A DNA stretch of 35,308 nucleotides from an uncultured Pelagibacteraceae bacterium. GTDB lineage: Bacteria > Pseudomonadota > Alphaproteobacteria > Pelagibacterales > Pelagibacteraceae. Below, one piece after another: positions 6,929 through 15,257 of the stretch. Both the position numbers and the translations under genes were made by a program. The DNA is taken from NCBI GenBank assembly GCA_902582105.1, contig CACHQT010000011.1, positions 1-35,308 of the forward strand, read 5' to 3'. The notes beneath the pieces were generated by a model, which was not told where the DNA came from, ran no database searches, and worked only from the letters and a program-made list of their open reading frames with translations. Within the stretch, counting starts at the first letter, position 1. Each line of letters begins with the position of its first letter.

Positions 6929-8050
6929 ATGAAAAATTACTCAAAAATAGGACTATTTAAAAGTAAAGGAAGGCTTTTTAAGGAGCCAGTTAATCAATAC
7001 AGAAGTCCTTTTCAAAGGGATAGAGATAGAATAATTCATAGTGCATCATTTAGAAGGTTAAAACATAAAACTCAGGTCTTTGTTAACACTGGAGGCGACC
7101 ATTACAGAACTAGGATTACCCATTCCCTTGAAGTAGCTCAAATAGCAAGATCTATAACAAGATATTTAAACCTTAATGATGATCTCGCTGAAACATTAAG
7201 CTTAGCTCATGACCTAGGCCATACACCTTTTGGTCACGCAGGGGAGGATGCGTTAAACGAATGTATGATTGATCATGGGGGGTTTGATCATAATTTACAG
7301 ACATTACGAATAATTATGTTTCTTGAAAATAAATATTTAAAATTTAAAGGTTTAAATCTAACCATAGAAACTTTAGATGGACTCCTAAAGCATAATGGCC
7401 CATTTGAAGATCATTCAAAACTTGACGCTCTTGTAGGAGTAAAAAATCTTAAGGGAAAAATAAAATTTTCGAATTATCCTTCCCTAGAAGCACAAATTGC
7501 TGCTATGGCAGATGATATTGCTTATAACAATCATGATATACAGGATGGAATCCAAGCCAAATTATTTACATTGAAAGATTTAATAGAAATTGATTTTTTT
7601 AAGGAAATTTTCAAATTCCATAAAAAAAATTTAAAAGGTAAAAACCAAGAAATTTTGATATATCAAATAATTAGAGACTCAATAGATCTAATGGTTAAAG
7701 ATTTAATAAATAATACAATTAAAAATATAAAATATTTTAAAATTAAAAATTTAAAAGATGTTTATAACTCACCAAAAACACTTGCCAACTTCTCTGATAA
7801 TTTTAATATTATTGATAAAGAGATTAGATTTTTTCTGAAATCTAAAATGTATAATAATTCTCAAGTATTAACTAAAAATAATAAAGGGAAAAAAATTATA
7901 AAATCGTTATTTAATCTGATTTCAAAAAAACCTTATAAATTTTTAGCTAAACGTAAGTTTACTAAAAAAGAAAAGTTTAGAGTTATTGCTGATTTTATTT
8001 CCGGTATGACTGACAGATATGCAATTAATTTATATAATAGTGCTAAATGA
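6929..8050 (+). CDS. dgt: Deoxyguanosinetriphosphate triphosphohydrolase-like protein (HD domain)
   Basis: The protein has 373 residues. The N-terminal dNTPase signature is visible as RDRDRIIHSASFRRLKHKTQ (about 30-49), followed by the HD metal site: H65 in RITHSLEVAQ, H94-D95 in AHDLGHTPFGHAG and a later Asp in MADDIAYNNHD. Enzymes of this family remove triphosphate from dGTP and other dNTPs and help hold the nucleotide pool in check. A GGA ribosome site sits directly before the ATG. The stop overlaps the argS start (ATGA). The dgt-argS pairing is common in alphaproteobacteria. Confidence 0.94.
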   Translation: MKNYSKIGLFKSKGRLFKEPVNQYRSPFQRDRDRIIHSASFRRLKHKTQVFVNTGGDHYRTRITHSLEVAQIARSITRYLNLNDDLAETLSLAHDLGHTPFGHAGEDALNECMIDHGGFDHNLQTLRIIMFLENKYLKFKGLNLTIETLDGLLKHNGPFEDHSKLDALVGVKNLKGKIKFSNYPSLEAQIAAMADDIAYNNHDIQDGIQAKLFTLKDLIEIDFFKEIFKFHKKNLKGKNQEILIYQIIRDSIDLMVKDLINNTIKNIKYFKIKNLKDVYNSPKTLANFSDNFNIIDKEIRFFLKSKMYNNSQVLTKNNKGKKIIKSLFNLISKKPYKFLAKRKFTKKEKFRVIADFISGMTDRYAINLYNSAK

Positions 8051-9780
8051 ATATATTTGATCTTTATTTAGAAAAAATTTTAAAAGTAGTTAAACAAGCT
8101 AATAAAGATAAACTTATTGAAGTCCCTGAAAATTTAAAAGGGATAAATGTTGATATTCCACCTCCGCAATTTAATTGTGATATTTCAACCAATGTCGCAA
8201 TGGTTTTGGCTAAACCTAATAAAAAATCTCCTATAGATGTTGCAAATCAATTAGTAAGTTTAATTAAAAATGATGATACTGAAATCGAAGATATTTCAAT
8301 AGCTAAACCAGGTTTTATCAATATTAAATTTAAAAATTCTTTTTGGAATAATTTTTTAAAAGAAGTAATTTCAAGTGGTAATAATTTTGGTGTAAATAAA
8401 AAAATTACAAAAAAAAAATTTCTTATTGAATTCGTTTCTGCTAACCCAACAGGACCACTTCATGTTGGTCATTGTCGTGGAGCAATACTAGGAGACGTTT
8501 TATCAAATTTATTATTATTTAATAATCATACTGTTAGCAAAGAATATTATGTTAATGATTATGGAAATCAAATTTTACATTTTTCAAAGTCTGTTTATTT
8601 CAGAATAAGAGAAATTCTCAAAAAAGAGGCTTTTCCAAAAGATAATGCTGATTTATATCCAGGCGATTACATTATTGATATTGCTAAAAATATTATCAAA
8701 AATAATAAGGATTTAAATTTTGATAACTTTGAAAAAATATCATCAAAACTTACAAGTTTATCAGTTCAAGAATCTTTAAAATTAATTAAATTTAACCTCA
8801 AGAATCTTGGAATAGTTCACGATAAATTTATTAGTGAAACGGACATTGTAAATAATAATGAAGTTGAAAAAACTATAAATAAACTTAAAAAAAATAATTT
8901 TGTTTATGAAGGCAAAATTAAAGCACCAGAGAGTGAAAAAAGTTCTAAATGGACTGAAAGAAACCAGTTACTGTTTAAATCAACAGATTTTGGTGATGAT
9001 AAAGACAGGGCTTTACAAAAAGCAGATAAATCATGGACTTACTTTGCAAGCGATGTTGCTTATCATAATAATAAAATAGATAGAAAATATGATGTTCTAA
9101 TTAATATTTTGGGAGCTGATCACGCAGGATATATAAAAAGAATTACTTCAGTAGTTGAGGCAATTTCTGGAAAAAAAAATTTACTTATTTGTAAAGTAAG
9201 TCAGCTTGTTAAATTAATTAAAGATGGAAAACCTTTTAAAATGTCAAAAAGAAAAGGCGACTACATAACAGTTGAAGATTTGATTGAAGAGGTTGGAAAA
9301 GATGCAACACGATTTATTATGTTAAATAGAAGCAGCGATGTTGAATTAGACTTTGATTTTACCAAGGTTAAAGAAAAATCAAGAGATAACCCATTATATT
9401 ATGTTCAATATTGTTATGCTAGAATTTCATCAGTTTTTAGGAATGTTGGAAAAAAAATTGACGATGAAATAAATATTAAAGATTATAATTTTAATTATAC
9501 AAATGAAGAATTAAAAATTCTTAAAAAAATTTCAGAATGGCCACTATGTATTGAAATTGCCTCAAGCAAACTAGAGCCACATAGGCTACCTGTCTATTTA
9601 TACGAGCTAGCTTCTGAATTTCATTCTTATTGGAATATGGGAAAAGACGATGAAAGCAAAAGATTTATTACTCCTGATAAAAAAATTGCAGACGATAAAC
9701 TTGTTTTTATTAAATCAGTTTCAAATGTAATTAAATCTGGAATGAAAATTTTAAATGTTGAAACACCTGAAAAAATGTAA
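8047..9780 (+). CDS. argS: Arginyl-tRNA synthetase
   Basis: The protein has 577 residues, class I. The ATP-binding HIGH motif appears as SANPTGPLHVGHCRG near residue 138, and the KMSKS loop as KMSKRKGD near residue 400. The C-terminal anticodon-binding helical domain ends with the typical LYELASEFHSYWN segment. It attaches Arg to tRNA-Arg. Start and stop both overlap the neighbours (ATGA with dgt, TAATG with the next gene), so translation is probably coupled. Confidence 0.97.
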   Translation: MNIFDLYLEKILKVVKQANKDKLIEVPENLKGINVDIPPPQFNCDISTNVAMVLAKPNKKSPIDVANQLVSLIKNDDTEIEDISIAKPGFINIKFKNSFWNNFLKEVISSGNNFGVNKKITKKKFLIEFVSANPTGPLHVGHCRGAILGDVLSNLLLFNNHTVSKEYYVNDYGNQILHFSKSVYFRIREILKKEAFPKDNADLYPGDYIIDIAKNIIKNNKDLNFDNFEKISSKLTSLSVQESLKLIKFNLKNLGIVHDKFISETDIVNNNEVEKTINKLKKNNFVYEGKIKAPESEKSSKWTERNQLLFKSTDFGDDKDRALQKADKSWTYFASDVAYHNNKIDRKYDVLINILGADHAGYIKRITSVVEAISGKKNLLICKVSQLVKLIKDGKPFKMSKRKGDYITVEDLIEEVGKDATRFIMLNRSSDVELDFDFTKVKEKSRDNPLYYVQYCYARISSVFRNVGKKIDDEINIKDYNFNYTNEELKILKKISEWPLCIEIASSKLEPHRLPVYLYELASEFHSYWNMGKDDESKRFITPDKKIADDKLVFIKSVSNVIKSGMKILNVETPEKM

Positions 9781-10040
9781 TGTTTAAAGAATTAAAGTAC
9801 GTCTTGTATGTGATAGTAATATTTGTATTTATATTTCTAACCGGTAAATTTTATTTTTCAGACGAAAATAAAAAAAACTATTATAGATCTTTAAATAATA
9901 TAAATGAAAAAATTAATATTTATTCTTCAAGTTTGCCATTATTAAAAAATAATACTAATGATGTTGTAGAGTATGTTGAAAACAAGGTTTCAAAAGATAA
10001 AAAAAACTATCGTTTCTGGAAATTGCTTGAAAATGATTAA
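9780..10040 (+). CDS. Small single-pass membrane protein between argS and nagZ (possible remnant of SPOR protein)
   Basis: The protein has 86 residues: a short N-terminus, one membrane helix at about 6-26, then an 60-residue Asn/Lys-rich tail with no recognised domain. In many alphaproteobacteria the gene at this place encodes a membrane-anchored SPOR protein that binds denuded peptidoglycan at the septum. Here the helix remains, but the roughly 70-residue SPOR repeat is absent. Whether it is a shortened form of that protein or an unrelated gene cannot be decided from the sequence. It is linked to both neighbours by overlaps, TAATG with argS and 8 bp with nagZ, which supports it as a real gene. 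Confidence 0.7.
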   Translation: MFKELKYVLYVIVIFVFIFLTGKFYFSDENKKNYYRSLNNINEKINIYSSSLPLLKNNTNDVVEYVENKVSKDKKNYRFWKLLEND

Positions 10041-10983
10041 AAATAGAAGAGCTTTTATTACAGGTTTAAAATCTACTATACTAACCACTAATGAAAAAAA
10101 ATTTTTAAAAAAATACAAACCTTGGGGGGTTATTATTTTTTCTAGAAATATAAAGTCCTTTCATCAATTAAATATGCTAACAAAAAGTATTAAAAAAATA
10201 TTTAAAGATAACAATTATCCAATTTTAATTGATGAAGAGGGTGGCAGAGTTAATCGTTTTAAAAAAATCTTTGACACATCCATTTTCACAGGGAATTTTT
10301 TTGGCAACATTTACAAGAAAGACAAAAGAAAATTCTACTTGTATTACAAAATTTTTTCTAAACAATTGTCATTTATATTAAAAAGCACTGGTATTAATAT
10401 AAATACCCTTCCCGTGCTAGATGTTAGAAGAAAATACTCTGATAATGTTATTGGAGATAGGTCATTCAGTTATGATCCTATGATTGTAAGCAAAATAGGT
10501 GATTTTTGCATTGATCAATTTACAAAAAATAATATTGGTACGGTTATTAAGCATATACCAGGGCATGGTTTAGCTAAAGTAGATAGTCATAAGAAAACAC
10601 CCATTGTTAAAGAAAAAATTAGCAAACTAAATAAAAAAGATTTTTATACTTTTAGAAATAAAAAATCTTTTTTTGCCATGACAGCCCATATTATTTATTC
10701 TGATATTGACGAAACAAATCCAGCAACACATTCAAAAAAAGTAATTAAACAAATAAGGAACAAAATTAGGTTTAAAAACATAATAATATCTGATGATATA
10801 TCGATGAAGGGTTTAAAGTTTCCAATTATGGAAAACACCAAAAGAGCATTTAGCGCAGGTTGTAATATTGTTTTACACTGCAATGGAAATTTTAAAGAAA
10901 TGACGATTGTTGCCAAAAATTCACCTAAAATTAATAAATTTATAATTACAAAAACGTCACAATTTTATAAAATTTTAAGTTAA
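10033..10983 (+). CDS. nagZ: Beta-N-acetylhexosaminidase NagZ (GH3)
   Basis: From the ATG at 10033 the protein has 316 residues. GH3 NagZ motifs are complete: IIFSRNI (35-40), IDEEGGRVNRF (66 onward), NTLPVLDVR, GDRSFSYDP, KHIPGHG with the downstream DSH catalytic loop, and the nucleophile region ISDDISMKGL. It removes GlcNAc from cell-wall muropeptides in peptidoglycan recycling. An upstream in-frame start at 9973 would overlap the previous gene by 68 bp; the ATG that overlaps its stop by 8 bp fits NagZ length better. The gene is unusually rich in Lys and Ile for its family, in line with the genome's composition. Confidence 0.93.
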   Translation: MIKNRRAFITGLKSTILTTNEKKFLKKYKPWGVIIFSRNIKSFHQLNMLTKSIKKIFKDNNYPILIDEEGGRVNRFKKIFDTSIFTGNFFGNIYKKDKRKFYLYYKIFSKQLSFILKSTGININTLPVLDVRRKYSDNVIGDRSFSYDPMIVSKIGDFCIDQFTKNNIGTVIKHIPGHGLAKVDSHKKTPIVKEKISKLNKKDFYTFRNKKSFFAMTAHIIYSDIDETNPATHSKKVIKQIRNKIRFKNIIISDDISMKGLKFPIMENTKRAFSAGCNIVLHCNGNFKEMTIVAKNSPKINKFIITKTSQFYKILS

Positions 10984-10991
10984 TATTTGTT

Positions 10992-11735
10992 ATGGAAAAT
11001 TACGATTCTAATCAATTTAAAGTTAGTCTTACACAATACAGTGGACCCCTTGACGTTTTACTAGACCTTGCAAAATCACAAAAGGTAAATTTAGAAAATA
11101 TATCTATTACAAAATTAGCTGATCAGTTTCATGAATTTATTACAAAAGCTAAAAATATTAATTTAGAAATTGCTTCAGAATATTTATTAATGGCAACTTG
11201 GTTAGCTTATTTAAAATCTAAGTTGCTTCTTCCTGAGTCTGACGAAGAAGAGTTTAAAGCTTTAGAAGTTGCAGAAAAACTTAAATTACAATTAAAAAAA
11301 TTGGAATTAATTAGATTACTTTCTGATCAAATGCTTAAGAGAAAACGTTTAGGCAAAGATGTTTATATGAGAGGAATGAAAGGTAGAATTAAATCAATTT
11401 ATAACAATACTTATTCTTTAACATTATATGAACTTTTAAAAAGTTATGCTTCAATCATTATGACTAAAGATTTTCAAAGAATTAATATTCCAAGGCTTCC
11501 AGTATTTACTACTGAAGATGGAATTAAGACTATTAAAAATTTTATTACAAGTTTAACAAGCTGGAAAAATATTGAAGATTTTATTCCTAAAAATTTTAAA
11601 TCTGAAAAATCTTCAAAGCGAACAGGAAAAGCTGGGATTTTTGCAGGTTCATTGGAATTAGTCAAAGAGGGTAACCTAATAATAAAACAAGAAAAATTAT
11701 TTTCAGATATATTTATTAAACAAAAAAATGAGTAA
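10992..11735 (+). CDS. scpA: Segregation and condensation protein A
   Basis: The protein has 247 residues. The kleisin N-terminal block is plain: YSGPLDVLLDLAKSQKVNLENISI, then LEIASEYLLMATWLAYLKSKLLLP near residues 58-80; the C-terminal winged-helix part follows. ScpA bridges the SMC heads and, with ScpB, forms the bacterial condensin that compacts and separates chromosomes. It lies 8 bp after nagZ and its last codons overlap scpB. The nagZ-scpA-scpB-tat order is a known alphaproteobacterial arrangement. Confidence 0.95.
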   Translation: MENYDSNQFKVSLTQYSGPLDVLLDLAKSQKVNLENISITKLADQFHEFITKAKNINLEIASEYLLMATWLAYLKSKLLLPESDEEEFKALEVAEKLKLQLKKLELIRLLSDQMLKRKRLGKDVYMRGMKGRIKSIYNNTYSLTLYELLKSYASIIMTKDFQRINIPRLPVFTTEDGIKTIKNFITSLTSWKNIEDFIPKNFKSEKSSKRTGKAGIFAGSLELVKEGNLIIKQEKLFSDIFIKQKNE

Positions 11736-12417
11736 AATTAAAAAAAATAATGTATTAAATTTTCCAGAAAAACTTAGTTCTGGTGATCGAGAAGTTGAGG
11801 CCGTAGTTTTTGCTGCTGCAGAGCCTCTTGATATTGATACTATAGAATCTAGAGTTTCAAAAAAAATAGATGTGTTGAAAACTTTAGAAAAATTACAAAA
11901 TTTTTATTCTACTAGAGGCATCAATTTAATTTGTATATCAAAAAAATGGTCTTTCAGAACTGCTGAAAACTTATCAAGTTTAATGTCACAACAAAAAAAT
12001 GTCGAAAAAAAACTTTCCAAAGCTGCAATAGAAACCCTTGCCATTATTGTTTATCATCAACCTGTCACTAGAGCTGAAATTGAAGAAATACGTGGAGTGG
12101 CTTTTGGTACCAATACATTAGAAATATTAATGGAATTAGATTGGGTAAAACCTCATGGTAGAAAAGATGTACCAGGCAAACCTATACAGTATGTAACTAC
12201 AGATAATTTCTTAAGCCATTTTAGTCTTAAAAAATTGTCTGATTTACCAACGGTTGATGAGCTTGGATCAGCTGGTTTAATTGATAGCGCGAATATTGAC
12301 TCCTCAATTTTTGGAACAGGAAAATTTTATCAAGAAAAACAAGAAGAGAAAAAAGAAAATATCTATTCAAACATAGATGAAATGTTAAGTGGTACCTTAA
12401 AAAATGAGGACAAATAG
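11728..12417 (+). CDS. scpB: Segregation and condensation protein B
   Basis: The protein has 229 residues with two winged-helix domains. Recognisable parts are EAVVFAAAEPLDIDTI near the start, KAAIETLAIIVYHQPVTRAEIEEIRGV near the middle and the LDWVKPHGRKDVPGKPIQY wing. ScpB dimers clamp ScpA in the SMC complex. The ATG overlaps the end of scpA by 8 bp. The acidic, Lys/Glu-rich tail after residue 195 is low-complexity. A 45-bp gap with an 8-bp-arm dyad separates it from tatA. Confidence 0.93.
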   Translation: MSKIKKNNVLNFPEKLSSGDREVEAVVFAAAEPLDIDTIESRVSKKIDVLKTLEKLQNFYSTRGINLICISKKWSFRTAENLSSLMSQQKNVEKKLSKAAIETLAIIVYHQPVTRAEIEEIRGVAFGTNTLEILMELDWVKPHGRKDVPGKPIQYVTTDNFLSHFSLKKLSDLPTVDELGSAGLIDSANIDSSIFGTGKFYQEKQEEKKENIYSNIDEMLSGTLKNEDK

Positions 12418-12427
12418 CAAAAGAAAC

Positions 12428-12446
12428 TTTGAATTATTAATTCAAA
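12428..12446. other. Inverted repeat in the scpB-tatA spacer
   Basis: TTTGAATT-ATT-AATTCAAA is a perfect 8-bp-arm dyad with a three-base loop. It could form an RNA hairpin between the scpB stop and the tatA ATG. No T tract follows on either strand, so a classical terminator is not supported. A processing site or partial stop within the operon is possible, but its all-AT arms make it weak. Confidence 0.3.
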
Positions 12447-12462
12447 AAGGTTATAAATACGT

Positions 12463-12666
12463 ATGAGTATAGGATTTTGGCAGATAGCGGTTGTTGTAAT
12501 ATTAGTTGTTCTTTTGTTTGGTAGAGGAAAAATTTCAAGCTTAATGGGCGATGTTGCAAAAGGCATAAAAAGTTTCAAAAAGGGTATGGCTACTGACGCT
12601 ACCGATGACTCTGAGCCAAAGAACATTTCTGAAAATAATCAAGACTCAAATAATAAAAAAGAGTAA
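12463..12666 (+). CDS. tatA: Sec-independent translocase subunit TatA
   Basis: The protein has 67 residues with an N-terminal membrane helix at about 4-20 ending in the conserved FGRGKI turn, then an amphipathic helix ([18 protein letters not shown]) and a charged tail. TatA oligomers open the pore through which folded twin-arginine proteins cross the inner membrane. It is the first of the adjacent tatA-tatB-tatC set. Confidence 0.95.
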   Translation: MSIGFWQIAVVVILVVLLFGRGKISSLMGDVAKGIKSFKKGMATDATDDSEPKNISENNQDSNNKKE

Positions 12667-12671
12667 ATCCG

Positions 12672-12902
12672 ATGCCACAAATTGGCTGGTTTGAAATATT
12701 AATCGTTGTCGGAATTGCAATCGTTGTAATAGGCCCTAAAGATTTTCCTATAATGCTAAAAAAAATAGGATCATGGATCGGGACAGCAAAGAGATATGTA
12801 AATCAAATACAAGAGGAGGTTTCTTTAACTGTTGAAAATGAAAACGAAAAAGAAAATCAAGATAAGAATAATATAACTAAAGGTAAAAATGAGCAAAAAT
12901 GA
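12672..12902 (+). CDS. tatB: Sec-independent translocase subunit TatB
   Basis: The protein has 76 residues: MPQIGWFEILIVVGIAIVV with the conserved Glu in the membrane helix, the VIGPKDFP hinge and an amphipathic helix. TatB forms the substrate receptor with TatC. It is much shorter than the E. coli protein, since nearly the whole C-terminal tail is missing; short TatBs are usual in reduced genomes. The ATG is 5 bp after tatA, and the stop overlaps tatC by 14 bp. Confidence 0.93.
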   Translation: MPQIGWFEILIVVGIAIVVIGPKDFPIMLKKIGSWIGTAKRYVNQIQEEVSLTVENENEKENQDKNNITKGKNEQK

Positions 12903-13653
12903 AAATGACAGTGGTTTTATTTCACATTTAGTAGAATTAAGAAAAAGATTAATTCACTCATTTATATTTTTGTTTGTTTTTTTTATAGTATGTTATTTTT
13001 TTGCTGAATATTTATATGGATTTTTAGTTGAACCATATTCAGAAGCTGTAAAAAATGATGGTATTGAGAGAAGATTAATATTTACTGCGCTACAAGAAAC
13101 TTTTTTAACCTATATAAAAGTTTCTTTCTTTGCAGCTTTTTTTGTGACTTGCCCTTTTATTTTAATGCAGATATGGAAGTTTATTGCACCAGGTCTTTAC
13201 AAACATGAAAAATCTGCAATTTTACCTTATTTAGTTTTAACCCCTATTTTATTTTTCTTAGGAGGAATGCTTGTTTATTATTTAATAATGCCTTTGGCTA
13301 TCAAATTCTTTTTATCTTTTGAGTCAACTGGACTAAATACAAATCTACCAATCCAATTAGAGGCAAAAGTAAATGAATATTTATCACTTATTATGAAATT
13401 AATTTTTGCTTTTGGTTTAAGCTTCCAACTTCCTGTGGTTTTAAGTCTTTTAGCAAGAGTTGGTGTTATTGATTCTCAATTTTTAAAGGAACGAAGAAAA
13501 TATGTTATAATAATTATATTTACTGCTGCAGCTATACTTACGCCACCTGATCCAGTAACGCAAATTGGCTTAGCTATACCTCTATTAATTTTGTATGAAT
13601 TGTCTATATTTTCAGTAAATATAATTGAAAAAAAAGCTAAAGATAATGCATAA
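12889..13653 (+). CDS. tatC: Sec-independent translocase subunit TatC
   Basis: The protein has 254 residues with six membrane helices and the cytosolic N-terminus that binds the twin-arginine motif (SHLVELRKRLIHS at about 9-21). The periplasmic loop has the conserved FIAPGLYKHEK segment, and FLSFGLSFQLPVV-type sequence and ILTPPDPVTQ follow toward the end. TatC is the main receptor of the Tat system. The gene overlaps both neighbours. A likely client in this window is the M48 peptidase at 26657-27484, which has a DRRKFL signal. Confidence 0.96.
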   Translation: MSKNENDSGFISHLVELRKRLIHSFIFLFVFFIVCYFFAEYLYGFLVEPYSEAVKNDGIERRLIFTALQETFLTYIKVSFFAAFFVTCPFILMQIWKFIAPGLYKHEKSAILPYLVLTPILFFLGGMLVYYLIMPLAIKFFLSFESTGLNTNLPIQLEAKVNEYLSLIMKLIFAFGLSFQLPVVLSLLARVGVIDSQFLKERRKYVIIIIFTAAAILTPPDPVTQIGLAIPLLILYELSIFSVNIIEKKAKDNA

Positions 13654-14905
13654 CATTAAAGATATTAGAAATGACCCCGATAAATTTAAACAGTCTTTAA
13701 AAAAAAGATTTTTAAACATAGATTTATCAAAAATATTAGAGTTAGACGAAAGTAATAGAAAATTAATCCAAGAAAAGGAAAATTTAGAGAAAGAAAAAAA
13801 AGTAATTTCAAAGTCAAAAAATAAAGAGTTATTTGAAAAATCCAAATCTATTTCTAAAGAAATTGAAATTCTGGAAAATAAACAAAAAGAAACAAAAACT
13901 AATTTAGAAAATATTTTATCCTCTTTGCCCAATATTCCAAATGATGATGTTCCTATTGGGAAAGACGAAACTTCAAATATAGAGGTTTCAAAATCAGGAA
14001 GTATACCTAAATTCGATTTCCAACCTAAATCACATTATGAACTTGGCGATAGTCTAAATATGTTAGATTTTGATTTAGCAACCAAAACTACCGGTTCTCG
14101 ATTTGTTTTTGTTAAAGATAAGTTGGCATTACTTGAAAGAGCAATCTCAAATTTTATGATTGATGTTCATACTAATCAAAATGGTTATCAAGAAATTTCA
14201 CCACCTCTGATTGCTTCTGAAAATACTATGTACGGAACTGGTCAATTGCCAAAATTTGAAAATGACCAGTTTGAAATTAAATTTGATGATAAAAATGATC
14301 GTAAGTTTTTGATTCCAACGGCTGAGGTAATTTTAACAAATATGGCTAAAGATCAAATATTTCAACTAAATGAATTACCTTTAAGATTAGTAGCTTCCAC
14401 ACCATGCTTTCGTAAAGAAGCAGGTAGTTATGGAAAAGATACAAAGGGTATGATCAGACAACATCAATTTTATAAAGTTGAGTTAGTTAGTATTGTTGAA
14501 CCTGATAATTGTCTTGTTGAGCTTGATAGGATGACTAATTGTGCAACTAAAATTTTAGATTTACTTAAACTTCCGTATAGAAAAATGATTTTATCATCAG
14601 GAGATATGGGATTTAGTGCAGAAAAAACTTTTGATATTGAAGTTTGGTTACCTGCGGAAAACAAATACAGAGAAATATCTAGTTGTTCATCTTGTGGGTC
14701 TTTTCAAGCAAGAAGGATGAAATCAAGATATAAAAATAAAAAAAATGAAACTATTTTTTTAGGAACTCTGAACGGAAGTGGTTTAGCTGTTGGAAGAACT
14801 TTAATTGCAATTTTAGAAAATTATCAGCAATCAGATGGATCAATAAAGATTCCTGATGTCTTAAAACCATATATGAATAATCTAGATAAATTAACAAAGA
14901 AATAG
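13646..14905 (+). CDS. serS: Seryl-tRNA synthetase
   Basis: From the ATG at 13646 the protein has 419 residues and starts MHNIKDIRNDPDKF, the usual SerRS opening. A long antiparallel coiled coil (about 25-100) that grips the tRNA-Ser variable arm is followed by the class II core: TGSRFVF, PTAEVILTNMAK, the motif 2 region CFRKEAGSYGKDTKGMIRQHQF, EISSCSSCGSFQARRM, and motif 3 LNGSGLAVGRTLIAILENYQ. An upstream in-frame start at 13625 is rejected because the family begins at the later Met. It overlaps the end of tatC by 8 bp. Its substrate tRNA-Ser(UGA) is also in this window. Confidence 0.96.
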   Translation: MHNIKDIRNDPDKFKQSLKKRFLNIDLSKILELDESNRKLIQEKENLEKEKKVISKSKNKELFEKSKSISKEIEILENKQKETKTNLENILSSLPNIPNDDVPIGKDETSNIEVSKSGSIPKFDFQPKSHYELGDSLNMLDFDLATKTTGSRFVFVKDKLALLERAISNFMIDVHTNQNGYQEISPPLIASENTMYGTGQLPKFENDQFEIKFDDKNDRKFLIPTAEVILTNMAKDQIFQLNELPLRLVASTPCFRKEAGSYGKDTKGMIRQHQFYKVELVSIVEPDNCLVELDRMTNCATKILDLLKLPYRKMILSSGDMGFSAEKTFDIEVWLPAENKYREISSCSSCGSFQARRMKSRYKNKKNETIFLGTLNGSGLAVGRTLIAILENYQQSDGSIKIPDVLKPYMNNLDKLTKK

Positions 14906-14947
14906 AGTTGTTTTAACAATATAGATAGTATAAATAAAAACAAAAAT

Positions 14948-14953
14948 AAGGAG
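14948..14953 (+). promoter_or_regulatory. Strong ribosome binding site of yajC
   Basis: AAGGAG lies four bases before the yajC ATG. Most genes in the window have weak or no Shine-Dalgarno sequence because they follow overlapping stops; this one, after a 52-bp gap, marks a fresh translation start for the yajC-secD-secF group. Confidence 0.7.
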
Positions 14954-14957
14954 TTAA

Positions 14958-15245
14958 ATGGAAAATTCAGGAATAGGCCAGTTCATACCTCTAATTCTTA
15001 TATTTGTGGTTTTTTATTTCTTTTTAATAAGGCCGCAGCAAAAAAAAGTTAAAGAACACAAATTGATGGTTGAAAGTTTAAAAAGAGGCGATAAAGTTAT
15101 AACTTCTGGGGGCATTATTGCTACGGTAGAAAGAGTAATGGATAATGATAGAGCTGAAATATCGATATCTGATGAAGTTAAAGTAGAAGTAATAAGATCA
15201 ACTGGTATCCAGGGACTTTTAAATACTCCTCAACCTAAAAAATAA
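14958..15245 (+). CDS. yajC: Preprotein translocase subunit YajC
   Basis: The protein has 95 residues with one membrane helix ending in the family signature FYFFLIRPQQKKVKEH (about 20-35), then the small YajC domain with VITSGGIIATVERV. YajC associates with SecDF in the accessory part of the Sec translocon. Only 12 bp separate its stop from secD. A strong AAGGAG ribosome site precedes it. Confidence 0.96.
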   Translation: MENSGIGQFIPLILIFVVFYFFLIRPQQKKVKEHKLMVESLKRGDKVITSGGIIATVERVMDNDRAEISISDEVKVEVIRSTGIQGLLNTPQPKK

Positions 15246-15257
15246 CATCAATATAAA

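Noticed and set aside
9973..10032. Upstream in-frame start for nagZ
   Set aside because: It would overlap the previous gene by 68 bp and add 20 residues not found in NagZ proteins.
12428..12446. Intrinsic terminator between scpB and tatA
   Set aside because: A hairpin is possible, but both arms are AT-only apart from one pair and no T tract follows.
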